A stretch of 64,000 nucleotides of DNA, taken from assembly GCF_902498745.1 (NCBI RefSeq), contig NZ_LR701479.1, forward strand, positions 1,058,292-1,122,291, read 5' to 3'. The position numbers and the translations under genes were made by a program. The stretch comes from Erythrobacter sp. EC-HK427. GTDB taxonomy: Bacteria; Pseudomonadota; Alphaproteobacteria; Sphingomonadales; Sphingomonadaceae. The notes under the pieces were generated by a model. That model saw only the letters and a list, made by a program, of their open reading frames with translations, did not search any database and had not been told where the DNA came from. Shown here piece by piece: positions 1 through 8,708 of this stretch. Numbering within the stretch: position 1 is the first letter of the stretch; each line of letters opens with the position of its first letter.

Positions 1-867
1 GGGTATGCCGTGGAGTACGATCATATCGACCCGCGCGCGCTGGGAAGCGATTTGCAATTGCGCGCGATGCCCGGGCTTTATTGCGCAGGGCAAATCAACG
101 GCACGACGGGATATGAAGAGGCGGCGGCGCAGGGCCTGATCGCAGGAATTAACGCGGCTTGTGCGGTGCTCGGCAAGGCTCCGCCCGCGATTGACCGGGC
201 CAATTCTTACATGGCGGTGATGATCGACGACCTCACGCTGCACGGTGTGAGCGAGCCCTACCGGATGCTCACTGCGCGCGCCGAGTATCGCCTGCGCCTG
301 CGGGCGAACAATGCGGGCAGTCGCCTTACCCCGCTGGCGATTGAACTCGGCTGCGTGGGAGGGGAACGGCTTGCTTGGCATGAGCAGCGCGAGGCGCAAC
401 GTTCCACGTGGAACACTGCGCTCGATAGCGCGGCGAGCGCGGTTGAACTGGTGGAGGCAGGGCTGGCGGTGAAGCGCGATGCGGGGCGAAAGCCCTTGCG
501 TGAGTGGCTGACCTTTCCGGCGGTGCCGCTGACGGCACTGACGCCATGGCTGCCCGAAGGGTGTGATCCCGAAAGCGAGCTCGCTGCGGAACTGGCCGAG
601 GATGCCATTTACGCGCCCTATCTCGCGCGGCAGGAAGCGGAACTCCGCGATCTGCGCAGCAGCGAGGCGTTGTCGCTGGGCGCGGACTTCCCCTTTGCCG
701 AGGTGCCCGGCCTGTCGAACGAGATGGTCGAGCGGCTCTCTGCCGCGCAGCCACCCAACCTCGCGGCGGCGGGGCGGGTGCGCGGGATTACCCCCGCTGC
801 GCTGGCAGCGCTGCTCGTCCACGCCAAACGGCGGCAGCAGCTTGACCGCGTGAGCCTTAGCGCATGA
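1..867 (+). CDS. mnmG: tRNA uridine-5-carboxymethylaminomethyl modification enzyme MnmG (3' part)
   Basis: The reading frame is open from base 1 ([12 protein letters not shown]), so this is the C-terminal part, about 288 of the usual 620 or so residues, of the FAD enzyme that with MnmE modifies U34 of certain tRNAs. The FAD-domain signature [16 protein letters not shown] is at fragment residues 30-45, followed by the helical C-terminal domain used for MnmE and tRNA contact. The stop TGA (865-867) overlaps the rsmG ATG at 864, so translation is probably coupled. A parS-like palindrome lies inside the gene at 400-415. The 5' part lies outside the window. Confidence 0.97.
   Translation, partial: GYAVEYDHIDPRALGSDLQLRAMPGLYCAGQINGTTGYEEAAAQGLIAGINAACAVLGKAPPAIDRANSYMAVMIDDLTLHGVSEPYRMLTARAEYRLRLRANNAGSRLTPLAIELGCVGGERLAWHEQREAQRSTWNTALDSAASAVELVEAGLAVKRDAGRKPLREWLTFPAVPLTALTPWLPEGCDPESELAAELAEDAIYAPYLARQEAELRDLRSSEALSLGADFPFAEVPGLSNEMVERLSAAQPPNLAAAGRVRGITPAALAALLVHAKRRQQLDRVSLSA
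400..415. promoter_or_regulatory. parS-like ParB binding site 1 (inside mnmG)
   Basis: The sequence CGTTCCACGTGGAACA contains a perfect 14-bp palindrome, GTTCCACGTGGAAC (401-414), with the CACGTG core and flanks of the universal parS consensus TGTTTCACGTGAAACA. It differs from that consensus at three positions. It lies in the mnmG coding sequence about 1 kb upstream of parA/parB. ParB binding is inferred from the motif and location. Confidence 0.7.
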
Positions 868-1490
868 TTGCCAATGAGGAGCAGGCGCGGGCTTTCTGCG
901 CGGCGCGCTGCGATGCTGACGCGATGGCGCGGCTCGAACGCTTTGTCGGGATGCTGGCGGAGGAGAATGCGCAGCAGAACCTCGTATCCTCGACCAGCCT
1001 TGACGCGGTGTGGCAGCGGCATATTGCTGACAGTCTGCAGCTGCTCGATCATGTTCCGGAGGGCGCATCGCCGTGGCTCGATCTTGGATCGGGCGCGGGG
1101 ATGCCGGGACTGGTGCTTGCCATTGCGCGACCCGATCTGCGCATAGGGCTGGTGGAATCGCGCCGCAAACGGATCGAATGGCTGGAGCGCGTGGTGGAGG
1201 CTTTCGGCCTCTCGCGCTGCGCCGTTCATGGTGACCGGCTGGAGAATGTCGAGAGCCGTGATACGGCGGTCATCACCGCGCGCGCCTTTGCGCCGCTGAC
1301 CAAATTGCTCAGCTTATCCGCGCGCTTTTCCACACCGTCCACCACATGGCTGTTGCCGAAGGGGCGGTCGGGCGCGCAAGAATTGGCGGAGCAGCCAAAA
1401 GCGATTCGCGCAATGTTTCACGTGGAACAGTCGGCCACCGATGCCGAAGCGGGAATCCTCATTGGATCGGGGAGGCCAGCGAAGCTATGA
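864..1490 (+). CDS. rsmG: 16S rRNA (guanine527-N7)-methyltransferase RsmG
   Basis: SAM-dependent methyltransferase of 208 residues, the family's usual size, that methylates G527 of 16S rRNA. The SAM-binding glycine-rich motif [15 protein letters not shown] is at residues 72-86, and [16 protein letters not shown] follows as the next Rossmann strand and helix. The ATG overlaps the mnmG stop, and its own TGA (1488-1490) overlaps the parA ATG at 1487. The codons for MFHVEQ near the C-terminus contain a parS-like sequence. Family assignment is secure from the motif and from the mnmG-rsmG-parA order. Confidence 0.97.
   Translation: MIANEEQARAFCAARCDADAMARLERFVGMLAEENAQQNLVSSTSLDAVWQRHIADSLQLLDHVPEGASPWLDLGSGAGMPGLVLAIARPDLRIGLVESRRKRIEWLERVVEAFGLSRCAVHGDRLENVESRDTAVITARAFAPLTKLLSLSARFSTPSTTWLLPKGRSGAQELAEQPKAIRAMFHVEQSATDAEAGILIGSGRPAKL
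1414..1429. promoter_or_regulatory. parS-like ParB binding site 2 (3' end of rsmG)
   Basis: TGTTTCACGTGGAACA matches the parS consensus TGTTTCACGTGAAACA at 15 of 16 positions. It lies 58 bp before the parA start, inside the rsmG coding sequence, where it encodes MFHVEQ. ParB is encoded about 0.8 kb downstream. This is the stronger of the two candidate sites. Binding itself is an inference. Confidence 0.82.
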
Positions 1491-2263
1491 TCGTGATTGC
1501 CATTGCCAACCAGAAGGGCGGAGTGGGCAAAACCACGTCCGCCATCAATATCGCAACCGCTATGGCGGCGAGCGGGTGGCGTACGCTGTTGGTCGATCTC
1601 GATCCGCAGGGTAATGCCTCCACCGGTGTGGGGCTGGGGGCCAGCCAGCGCGATATGTCGAGCTATGATCTGCTGGTGGACGATGTGCCGCTGGCCGAAT
1701 GCGTGACGCGCACCAATATTCCCGGACTCGATCTGGTTCCGGCGACGGTTGACCTCAGCGGAGCGGAGATCGAGCTGGTCAGCGTCGAGGGGCGCACCGA
1801 CCGGTTGCGCCGCGCCTTTGCCAACCACACGGCACACGATGTGTGCTTTATCGACTGCCCGCCATCGCTCGGTCTGCTGACGCTCAATGCCCTGTGCGCG
1901 GCGGATACCCTGCTGGTGCCGCTGCAATGCGAATTTTTCGCGCTGGAGGGGCTGAGCCAGCTCTTGCAGACGGTCGAGCAGGTGCAGCAGCGCTTCAATC
2001 CCGATCTCGGCATTATCGGCATCGCCCTCACTATGTTCGACCGGCGCAACCGCCTGACCGACCAGGTGGCGGATGATGTCCGCGAATGTCTCGGCAATCT
2101 GGTGTTCGAAGCGGTGATCCCGCGCAATGTGCGCCTCTCCGAAGCGCCGAGCCATGGTTTGCCCGCGCTGGTCTACGATCATGCCTGTACGGGCAGCAAG
2201 GCGTATATGGATTTGGCCAAAGAGCTGATCGGCCGCCTGCCGAAGCAGAAAGTAGCAGCATGA
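1487..2263 (+). CDS. parA: Chromosome partitioning ATPase ParA (Soj)
   Basis: Deviant-Walker ATPase of 258 residues that drives segregation of ParB-parS complexes on the nucleoid. The N-terminus [17 protein letters not shown] holds the KGGVGKTT P-loop with its signature lysine (residue 10), followed by DLDPQGNAS. I chose the ATG at 1487, which overlaps the rsmG stop. An in-frame start 141 bp upstream would only add residues foreign to the family. The gene overlaps parB by 4 nt. A P-loop at the extreme N-terminus with no helix-turn-helix is the chromosomal Soj form, not a plasmid type Ia ParA. Confidence 0.97.
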   Translation: MIVIAIANQKGGVGKTTSAINIATAMAASGWRTLLVDLDPQGNASTGVGLGASQRDMSSYDLLVDDVPLAECVTRTNIPGLDLVPATVDLSGAEIELVSVEGRTDRLRRAFANHTAHDVCFIDCPPSLGLLTLNALCAADTLLVPLQCEFFALEGLSQLLQTVEQVQQRFNPDLGIIGIALTMFDRRNRLTDQVADDVRECLGNLVFEAVIPRNVRLSEAPSHGLPALVYDHACTGSKAYMDLAKELIGRLPKQKVAA

Positions 2264-3231
2264 GCGAGAACGACACCACCACCGCCGCAGCCAAGCCCGC
2301 TGTCAACAAGCGTAAGCTGGGCAAGGGGCTGGGCGCGCTCCTGGGCGAAGCCCGGCGCGAGGAGCCGTTGGTTGCATCCCCCGGAACCTCGGGCAGACTA
2401 TCGGGTGACGGAACTGTTGCGGTGGCGGACGGGCTGGCGATGATCGCCATCGCCGATATCGAACCGCACCCCGATCAGCCGCGCCGTTATTTTGACGAGG
2501 AAGCGCTGGCCGAGCTCGCTGCATCGATTGCTAGCCGCGGAGTCATCCAGCCGGTGATCGTGCGCCCGCTGCCGCACGGCAAGTATCAGCTGGTGGCAGG
2601 CGAGCGCCGCTGGCGTGCCTCGCAGAAGGCACAACTGCATGAAATTCCAGCGATTATTCGCGATCTGGAAGAGCGTGACGTCATGGCGCTCGCGCTTATC
2701 GAGAATATCCAGCGCGAAGATCTCAATCCCATCGAGGAGGCGCGCGCTTACCAGCGGCTCGCCGAGCTGGAGCGGATGACGCAGGCCGAAATCGCCACGC
2801 TGGTGGAGAAATCGCGCAGCCATGTCGCCAATCTCCAGCGCCTCTTGGCCTTGCCTGCTGCTGTCCTCGATCACTTGGAGGCAGGGCGGCTCGATATGGG
2901 CCATGGCCGCGCGCTGATCGGGCTCGACAATGCCGAGGCTTTGGCCGCCGAAGCGGTGGCCAAGGGGCTATCGGTGCGCGAGGTCGAGAAGCTCGCGCGC
3001 AAGGCCCGCAATGGCAGCGAGGCGCCCGCCCGTCGGCAGGCCCGCCCGTCGCGCGATCCAGCGCAGGACGCGGATATCGCCGCGGTTGAGAACCATCTTG
3101 AGGAATTTCTCGGCCTGCCGGTCAAGATCATCACGGATGAGGATCCGCGATCGGGTTCTGTCACAGTGAAATTCCGCACGCTCGACCAGTTAGACCTGAT
3201 TTGTCAGAGGCTTACCGGCGGCGGCATCTGA
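2260..3231 (+). CDS. parB: Chromosome partitioning protein ParB (Spo0J), CTP-dependent clamp
   Basis: ParB of 323 residues that loads at parS and spreads along DNA as a CTP-dependent clamp. In order: N-terminal RKLGKGLGALLGE (about 18-30), the ParA-stimulating region; the CTP-binding motif GERRWRA (114-120) and ENIQREDLN (148-156); a helix-turn-helix (about 175-196, TQAEIATLVEKSRSHVANLQ); and a C-terminal dimerisation domain. The ATG at 2260 overlaps the parA TGA. Longer in-frame starts would run back into parA. It is the last gene of the mnmG-rsmG-parA-parB unit. Confidence 0.97.
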   Translation: MSENDTTTAAAKPAVNKRKLGKGLGALLGEARREEPLVASPGTSGRLSGDGTVAVADGLAMIAIADIEPHPDQPRRYFDEEALAELAASIASRGVIQPVIVRPLPHGKYQLVAGERRWRASQKAQLHEIPAIIRDLEERDVMALALIENIQREDLNPIEEARAYQRLAELERMTQAEIATLVEKSRSHVANLQRLLALPAAVLDHLEAGRLDMGHGRALIGLDNAEALAAEAVAKGLSVREVEKLARKARNGSEAPARRQARPSRDPAQDADIAAVENHLEEFLGLPVKIITDEDPRSGSVTVKFRTLDQLDLICQRLTGGGI

Positions 3232-3245
3232 TCCGCGCATGAGAA

Positions 3246-3277
3246 TTGCGCCGCCCAACAAAAGTTGCGCGGCGCAA
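3246..3277. terminator. Hairpin between convergent parB and the glycine-zipper gene
   Basis: A 9-bp perfect stem (TTGCGCCGC with GCGGCGCAA) encloses a 14-nt loop in the 81-bp gap between two convergent genes. There is no clear T-run on either side, so an intrinsic terminator role is only suggested by position. Confidence 0.35.
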
Positions 3278-3312
3278 GTTCCCCCCAGTTGTGGGCTGAG
3301 CTCTCGGTCGTA

Positions 3313-4245
3313 TCAGTCGGCGCGCAGGCGCTTGCCCCGCTGCACCGGAGCCGGTGCCGGTTCTGCCCGGCGCGTCACATGGCGTGCGCGGCGGCGCGGG
3401 CGGTGGGCGTGTTCTTCCACTTCGACCCATTCTTCTTCGGTCACCGTGGTCGTGGTGCCGCAGCTGTTGCATCCGCTGCGACGGTTGCGATGGCCCGAGA
3501 CGGGAACCAGCATAACCTGCTGGCCATAGGCCCACTCGCCGCCGCCCAGCTCGTGGCGACGCAGATAGGCATCGCAATAGCGTGCGGCATAGATTTCATT
3601 GCGGCTGTAATCGCCATCACCATCGCTATCGAGGATCGATCCGATGGCCGCACCCGCTAGTCCGCCCAGTCCCGCGCCGACTACCGTGCCGAGCAGGCGA
3701 TCATCATCGGCAATGCGGTTGCCCAGAATGCCGCCGCCGACCGCGCCGATCAGCGCGCCCAGGAAAGCCTCGTCCACATCGTCGTCGTCGTCATATCCGC
3801 CCGCGTCCGCCATCAGGAACTGGCAGTCGGAAAGCCACTGGTTGCGCTCTTCCTCGGTATAGGCGAAGCGCGGCCCCTGTTGGCCCGAATGGTGATCGCC
3901 GTGATGGCCTCCGTCGTGCGATTCGTGCCAGCCGCGCCCGTCATGCGAGAGCATATGGCCATCATCGCTCACAAAGCGGTGTTCGCCGTGAAAAACGCCG
4001 TGATAATTGGCGTCCACCGTGTATCCCTCGGCATCGGTATAGGTGCCCGTCCATTCGCCGTGCCAGGTGTTGTCGCTATCCCATTCGCCTTCCCAGGAAC
4101 CATCATACTGGCCGTCATAACGCTCGCCAGAGTCGGCATGGTGGTCTGCATGGACGCCCGCATAACGGTCATCCTGCGCCAGTGCGGGAGCGGACACGGC
4201 CAGCGCGGCGGCGCCGGCAAGCAGAAGGGCGGGGCGGATAGGCAT
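3313..4245 (-). CDS. Secreted glycine-zipper protein with His/Asp/Trp-rich N-terminal region
   Basis: Envelope protein of unknown function, 310 residues from the ATG at 4245. That start follows GAGGGA by 10 nt and gives a clean signal peptide (MPIRPALLLAGAAALAVSAPALA, cleaved before QDD). An upstream ATG at 4263 would add six residues. After the signal peptide comes a low-complexity region rich in His, Asp, Gly and Trp, with short repeats such as DGSWEGEW and TWHGEWTG. Next is a DDDDD tract and a glycine zipper (GALIGAVGGGILGN then VVGAGLGGLAGAAIGS), typical of outer-membrane-associated 2TM glycine-zipper proteins. The C-terminal part is Arg-rich and has a CNSC motif. Neighbours give no functional clue. 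Confidence 0.75.
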   Translation of the reverse strand: MPIRPALLLAGAAALAVSAPALAQDDRYAGVHADHHADSGERYDGQYDGSWEGEWDSDNTWHGEWTGTYTDAEGYTVDANYHGVFHGEHRFVSDDGHMLSHDGRGWHESHDGGHHGDHHSGQQGPRFAYTEEERNQWLSDCQFLMADAGGYDDDDDVDEAFLGALIGAVGGGILGNRIADDDRLLGTVVGAGLGGLAGAAIGSILDSDGDGDYSRNEIYAARYCDAYLRRHELGGGEWAYGQQVMLVPVSGHRNRRSGCNSCGTTTTVTEEEWVEVEEHAHRPRRRARHVTRRAEPAPAPVQRGKRLRAD

Positions 4246-4389
4246 CGCAGGTGTTTCCCTCATCAGGTTCCGGGCCGTTTACCCGGTTAACCCAATATTT
4301 ACCTACGAAAGCCGCGGAAAACCAAGGGGTAGGCCGCGCCTGTCCCGTTACGGGGCAAATATCGCTGCGGAAACCGGCTCCAGAGAGAG

Positions 4390-4869
4390 CTAAATGCGGT
4401 CCGCGAGGAGGGCTGCGAGCGCTTCGAGCCCCGCCTGATCCTCGGTATCGAATCGCGCAAGGCTGGGGCTGTCGCAATCGATCACCGCAATCACCGCGCC
4501 ATCGCGGATGACTGGCACAACCAGCTCTGAACGGCTGCGCGCATCGCAGGCGATATGGCCGGGGAAGGCGTGAACGTCTCCTACCAGCTGCGATTCGCCA
4601 AGCGCCGCTGCCCCGCACACGCCGGTGCCCACGGGAATGCGGATACAGGCAGGGCGCCCGACAAAGGGGCCGAGCACCAGCCCGCCATCCACCATGCGGT
4701 AAAACCCTACCCAATTGGTGTCGGTAAGAAATTCGCCCAGCAACGCGGCGACATTGGCCATATTGGCGATGCCATCGCTTTCCCCCCGCGTCACCGCATC
4801 GGCGGCTTCGATCAGGGCAGCGTAGATTTCCGGCTTGGTCGCACCAGCGGCGGGGGCAAAATCGTACAT
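4390..4869 (-). CDS. msrC: Free methionine-(R)-sulfoxide reductase (GAF domain)
   Basis: Cytosolic GAF-domain enzyme of 159 residues that reduces free methionine-R-sulfoxide. The family signature GRPACIRIPVGTGVCGAAA followed by DVHAFPGHIACDA carries all three cysteines of the catalytic mechanism, at residues 75, 85 and 108. NWVGFYR upstream is also typical. Length matches E. coli MsrC (YebR). It is transcribed away from the sugar dehydrogenase gene that starts 63 bp away on the other strand. Confidence 0.93.
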   Translation of the reverse strand: MYDFAPAAGATKPEIYAALIEAADAVTRGESDGIANMANVAALLGEFLTDTNWVGFYRMVDGGLVLGPFVGRPACIRIPVGTGVCGAAALGESQLVGDVHAFPGHIACDARSRSELVVPVIRDGAVIAVIDCDSPSLARFDTEDQAGLEALAALLADRI

Positions 4870-4931
4870 GGCTCCGCATCTAGGCGCTGAAACGATTGCC
4901 GCAAGGGAAAGCGGCGCTTATCTTGCTGCCC

Positions 4932-6407
4932 ATGCGCATCCTCAAGAAGATCCTCATCGCCCTCGCCGTGCTGCTTGTGCTGGCCGCCATTGCCATCTGG
5001 TGGCTGACCCGGCCCGACACGGCGGAATATACGCTGGACGAGACGAGCGGCACCGATCCGGTGCTCGCCGAGCCCGATCCGCAGCTGTTCCCCACTATCG
5101 GTATTGCCGAACCGGTCGGCTGGGCCGAAGGCACAGCGCCCACGGCGGGCGAAGGGCTGGCGGTGAACCGCTTTGCCGAAGGACTCGATAATCCGCGCGT
5201 GGTTTACACCCTGCCCAATGGCGATGTGCTGGTGACGCTGACCAAAGCGCCCGAGCGCGAGCTGGCGGGCGGTTGGCTGGAAGACTTCGTGGCCGGCTGG
5301 CTGTTCGACAAAGCGGGCGCGGGAGGGGAATCGGCGAACCAGCTGGTGCTGCTGCGCGATGCGAACGAGGACGGGGTGGCCGAAGAGCAGATCACCATCC
5401 GCGAGGACGATCTCGATTCGCCCTCGGGCATCGCGTGGGGCGAGGACAAGCTCTACATCGCCAATCACGACGAAGTGCTGATGTTCGATTACACGCTCGG
5501 CAGCAATGCGGTGACGGGAGAGCCCGAACAGCTCACCCCGCTGCCGGCCGCGGGCAACCACTGGATGCGCAATATCATTCTCTCGCCCGATGGCCGCTAT
5601 CTCTACGTCGCGGTCGGCTCGGCGTCGAATATCGGCGAAGGCGGGATGGAGATCGAGGATATGCGCGCCGCGATCCACCAGCTTGATCTCGAATCGGGCG
5701 AAGCGCGGCTGTGGGGTCAGGGCCTGCGCAATCCCAACGGCATGGCATTCAGCCCGTGGTCGGGCGAGCTTTGGACGACGGTGAACGAGCGCGATATGCT
5801 CGGCAGCGATCTGGTGCCCGATTACATGACCAATGTCCCCATCGGCGTCCATTACGGCTGGCCGTGGGTGTATTACAAAGATGTGTTTGACGAACGGGTG
5901 GAAGCGCCGATGCCGCAATTCCTCACCGAATATACCCGCAAACCGGTCTATGCGCTGGGCGCGCACGCGGCGGCGTTGGGCATGGTGTTTACCGAGGAAG
6001 GCACGCGCATGGGCGAGGCTTTCGGGCCGGGCGCCTTTATCGCGCGGCATGGTTCGTGGAACCGCTCTCCTGCCGATGGCTATGACGTGGTGTTCGTCCG
6101 CTTTGACGAGCGCGGCAACCCCACCGGCCTGCCGATCCGCGTGCTCGAAAGCTTCCTCACCGGCGATGGCGACACCTATGGTCGCCCGACCTGGGTCGAA
6201 TGGGATCGCACCGGCGCGCTGCTGGTGAGCGACGATACCGCGGGCATTATCTGGCGCGTGATCGCGCCCGATGCCGCGCCCGCCGCCGCGATCGAGCGGA
6301 ATCGTGGCGAGCGCCTGCCGCCGGTCCGCCAGCTCGAAGGCGATCCGCGCCGCCGCTTGCAGGAAGCTTTCGAGGAAGGCGCGGTGCGGCCCGAAGATAT
6401 TATGTGA
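4932..6407 (+). CDS. PQQ-dependent sugar (sorbosone/glucose-type) dehydrogenase family protein, membrane-anchored
   Basis: Beta-propeller oxidoreductase of 491 residues in the soluble glucose dehydrogenase/YliI family. It starts with a signal anchor (MRILKKILIALAVLLVLAAIA), so the catalytic part should be periplasmic. Family features include GLDNPRVVYTLPNGDVLVT, SPSGIAWG, LSPDGRYLYVAVGS, GLRNPNGMAFSP, a GVHYGWPW segment and ARHGSWNRSPADGY. I chose the ATG at 4932 over an upstream TTG at 4896 because the ATG begins the membrane anchor directly. No pqq biosynthesis genes are in the window, so cofactor supply and substrate are unknown. Confidence 0.88.
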   Translation: MRILKKILIALAVLLVLAAIAIWWLTRPDTAEYTLDETSGTDPVLAEPDPQLFPTIGIAEPVGWAEGTAPTAGEGLAVNRFAEGLDNPRVVYTLPNGDVLVTLTKAPERELAGGWLEDFVAGWLFDKAGAGGESANQLVLLRDANEDGVAEEQITIREDDLDSPSGIAWGEDKLYIANHDEVLMFDYTLGSNAVTGEPEQLTPLPAAGNHWMRNIILSPDGRYLYVAVGSASNIGEGGMEIEDMRAAIHQLDLESGEARLWGQGLRNPNGMAFSPWSGELWTTVNERDMLGSDLVPDYMTNVPIGVHYGWPWVYYKDVFDERVEAPMPQFLTEYTRKPVYALGAHAAALGMVFTEEGTRMGEAFGPGAFIARHGSWNRSPADGYDVVFVRFDERGNPTGLPIRVLESFLTGDGDTYGRPTWVEWDRTGALLVSDDTAGIIWRVIAPDAAPAAAIERNRGERLPPVRQLEGDPRRRLQEAFEEGAVRPEDIM

Positions 6408-6431
6408 TACGCGGCCGGACGGGCCCGGCGG

Positions 6432-7256
6432 CTACAGCTGCCTGCCCGCCTGACCGGCGAGCTCGGTTACATAATGCCATGCGATCCGGCCTGACCGCGC
6501 CCCGCGCCGCTTGGCCCATTCGAGCGCGTCGTGCGGGTCATAGGACAGGCAGTAGCTCGCGGCGTAGCCTTCGATGATGGCGAGATATTCGTCCTGGCTC
6601 GCATTATGGAAGCCCAGCGACAGCCCGAAACGGTCAGCCAGCGCCAGACTATCGTCCACGGCATCGCGCGGATTGACCGGATCGTCCTGCTCGCCTGCAT
6701 GGCGCGGAACAATCGCGCGGCGGTTCGTGGTGACCGCAAGCCGCACATTCGCAGGCCGCGCTTCCACGCCGCCATCAAGCCAGCTGCGCAAGTGGCGCGG
6801 GCTGGCATCATCGCCCACGGCAAAGCCAAGATCATCGATAAAGACGCAGAAATTGCGCTCCACCGCGCCTAGCGCGGCGAAGAGCTGCGGGAGCGTGCCG
6901 AGCGCATCGGTGGCGACTTGGACCAGCGCGATGGCACCGCCGTCGGTCTGTGCCTGCGCGATGGCCGCGCGCACCAGCGCCGATTTGCCCATGCCGCGCG
7001 CGCCCCACAGCAGCATATCATGCGCTGCATGGCCTGCCGCGAGCCGGTTGATATTGCCCGTCACCGCAGCCTTTTGCCCGTCAATGCCCCGCAGCAGGTC
7101 GAGCGCGGGCGCCTCGATGGCCGCGACAGCGCGAACGCCACCGGTCCCCCAGACATAGGCGGGCGCGCTCTGCCAACCGACATCCTTCAGACGCGCAGGC
7201 GCGAGACGTTCGAGCGCCCCAGCGATGCGGGAAAGCAGTTGGGCTTGGTCTTCCAT
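6432..7256 (-). CDS. DUF815-family P-loop ATPase
   Basis: AAA-like ATPase of 274 residues. The Walker A motif GARGMGKS is at 85-92, Walker B CVFIDDLGF at 137-145, and TTNRRAIVPRH fits a sensor-1 region. This matches the DUF815 family, whose cellular role is not well established. It is divergent from the threonylcarbamoyl-AMP synthase gene (26-bp gap), so the two promoters must be closely packed. Family call is firm; function is unknown. Confidence 0.88.
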   Translation of the reverse strand: MEDQAQLLSRIAGALERLAPARLKDVGWQSAPAYVWGTGGVRAVAAIEAPALDLLRGIDGQKAAVTGNINRLAAGHAAHDMLLWGARGMGKSALVRAAIAQAQTDGGAIALVQVATDALGTLPQLFAALGAVERNFCVFIDDLGFAVGDDASPRHLRSWLDGGVEARPANVRLAVTTNRRAIVPRHAGEQDDPVNPRDAVDDSLALADRFGLSLGFHNASQDEYLAIIEGYAASYCLSYDPHDALEWAKRRGARSGRIAWHYVTELAGQAGRQL

Positions 7257-7282
7257 CGCCTCTGTCCCTATAGGCGCAAGCG

Positions 7283-8215
7283 ATGAGCAACAAGACTCGC
7301 GTCATTCTGGCCGATGCCGAGGGCATAGCCCGCGCCGCGCAGATCCTGCGCGATGGCGGGCTTGTCGCCGTGCCGACCGAGACAGTCTACGGCCTGGCAG
7401 CACGGGCGGACAGCGCGGACGCGGTGGCGAAGATTTACGCGGCGAAAGGGCGGCCCAGCTTCAACCCGCTGATCGTCCATGTGCGCGATCTGGAGCAAGC
7501 GCGGCGGTTTGCGGATTTTTCGAACGTCGCAAAGGATTTGGCCGCGCGCCATTGGCCCGGCCCGCTCACGCTGGTTCTGCCGCGATGCGAGGACGCTCCG
7601 CTGGCTCCCGCCGTGAGCGCGGGATTGCCCACCATCGCCCTGCGCGCGCCCGACCATCCGGTGATGCGCGCGCTGCTCGCCCAACTCGATTTTCCGCTCG
7701 CGGCGCCTTCGGCCAATCTCAGCGGCTTTATTAGCCCGACCACACCGGCCCATGTGCTCGCCTCGCTCGATGGGCGGATCGATCTGGTGCTCGACGGTGG
7801 CGCGTGCAGCGCGGGTGTCGAATCGACGATTGTCGCGGTGCGCGATGGCGGGCGGCTGGAGGAACTGCGTCCGGGGCCGGTCGCGCTGTTCGATCCGGCA
7901 AACACGCCGCCATCAGGCTCCAAAACGGGGAGCATCGAGGCCCCCGGTCAGCTCGCCAGCCACTATGCGCCGGGAAAGCCCGTGCGGCTGAATGTGATTA
8001 AGGCGGAGCCCGACGAATTCATGATCGGCTTCGGCGCGGTGGCGGGCGATTGCAATTTGTCCGAAACCGGCTCGCTGAAGGAGGCGGCAGCGCGGCTCTA
8101 CACCTGCCTGCACGAAGCCGCAGTTGCCGCTCAAACGAGCATCGCGGTAGCGCCCATTCCCGACACAGCAGAAGGCCGCGCCATCAACGACCGTTTGCGG
8201 CGCGCTGCGGCCTAA
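7283..8215 (+). CDS. L-threonylcarbamoyladenylate synthase (Sua5/TsaC family)
   Basis: Makes threonylcarbamoyl-AMP from Thr, bicarbonate and ATP, the first step of the t6A37 tRNA modification. The 310-residue length indicates the two-domain Sua5 type. The YrdC domain carries PTETVYGLAA (31-40), KGRPSFNPL (55-63) and LAAPSANLSG. A linker around EELRPGPV and SHYAPGKP leads to the C-terminal Sua5 Rossmann-like domain. The single-domain TsaC form is about 190 residues. The stop overlaps the convergent lipoprotein gene by 4 nt (CTAA). Confidence 0.94.
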   Translation: MSNKTRVILADAEGIARAAQILRDGGLVAVPTETVYGLAARADSADAVAKIYAAKGRPSFNPLIVHVRDLEQARRFADFSNVAKDLAARHWPGPLTLVLPRCEDAPLAPAVSAGLPTIALRAPDHPVMRALLAQLDFPLAAPSANLSGFISPTTPAHVLASLDGRIDLVLDGGACSAGVESTIVAVRDGGRLEELRPGPVALFDPANTPPSGSKTGSIEAPGQLASHYAPGKPVRLNVIKAEPDEFMIGFGAVAGDCNLSETGSLKEAAARLYTCLHEAAVAAQTSIAVAPIPDTAEGRAINDRLRRAAA

Positions 8216-8550
8216 TCGTCTTCGGGAGCGGGTTCGAGCGGGATCGTCGGGATCAGCGCGTCCATCTCGGCGCGGATTTCAACCGCTTCGCGGCAGCGCC
8301 GGTCATTCCCGTCAAGGCAGTCCTCCTGCGCATCCTGATACTCACGCTGCAACTCACCCAATCGCTCTTCGCGGCGGCGGATTTCGCGGCCGCGTTCGCG
8401 GTCCATTTCGTCCTGACTGGTGGTGGCCCAATCCGCCACCTGCCCTGCGGCGCGGACCGGGGCGGTGGCAACGTCCACCAGCGTGCTGGCTACGCAGCCG
8501 CTCAGCGAAAGCGCGGAAATGAGCGGCAAAGCAATCCGGGATACACGCAT
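8212..8550 (-). CDS. Small lipoprotein of unknown function
   Basis: A 112-residue lipoprotein with a signal sequence and the lipobox LSGC; lipidated Cys19. The mature part has a charged coiled-coil-like stretch (residues about 50-85) and an acidic tail. The ATG at 8550 follows GAGG by 8 nt and is preferred over an upstream TTG. It lies downstream of carD on the same strand but is separated from it by a strong terminator hairpin. It overlaps the threonylcarbamoyl-AMP synthase stop by 4 nt. Not assigned to a family. Confidence 0.75.
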   Translation of the reverse strand: MRVSRIALPLISALSLSGCVASTLVDVATAPVRAAGQVADWATTSQDEMDRERGREIRRREERLGELQREYQDAQEDCLDGNDRRCREAVEIRAEMDALIPTIPLEPAPEDD

Positions 8551-8641
8551 GGCGGACCTCAATTGTCAGGCCGACGAAAAATCTCGTCGCCCGCTCTATG
8601 CACCGGCCTGCGTGTCAAAACAATGAATGCGAACTCCTGCG

Positions 8642-8703
8642 ACCACCACGCAACAAAAAGGGCCGCCCGCATCGCTGCGAACGGCCCTTTGTTGCGTGGT
8701 GGT
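8642..8703 (-). terminator. Long-stem terminator after carD
   Basis: Inverted repeat with a 22-bp right arm (8682-8703) and a matching 24-nt left arm (8642-8665) that differs only by two extra A residues. The loop is 16 nt. On the minus strand the inner stem GGGCCG...CGGCCC is followed by TTTTT, the usual intrinsic terminator layout, and the stem then continues through the A/T tract. It begins right after the carD stop and separates carD from the downstream lipoprotein gene. Confidence 0.85.
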
Positions 8704-8708
8704 TACGA

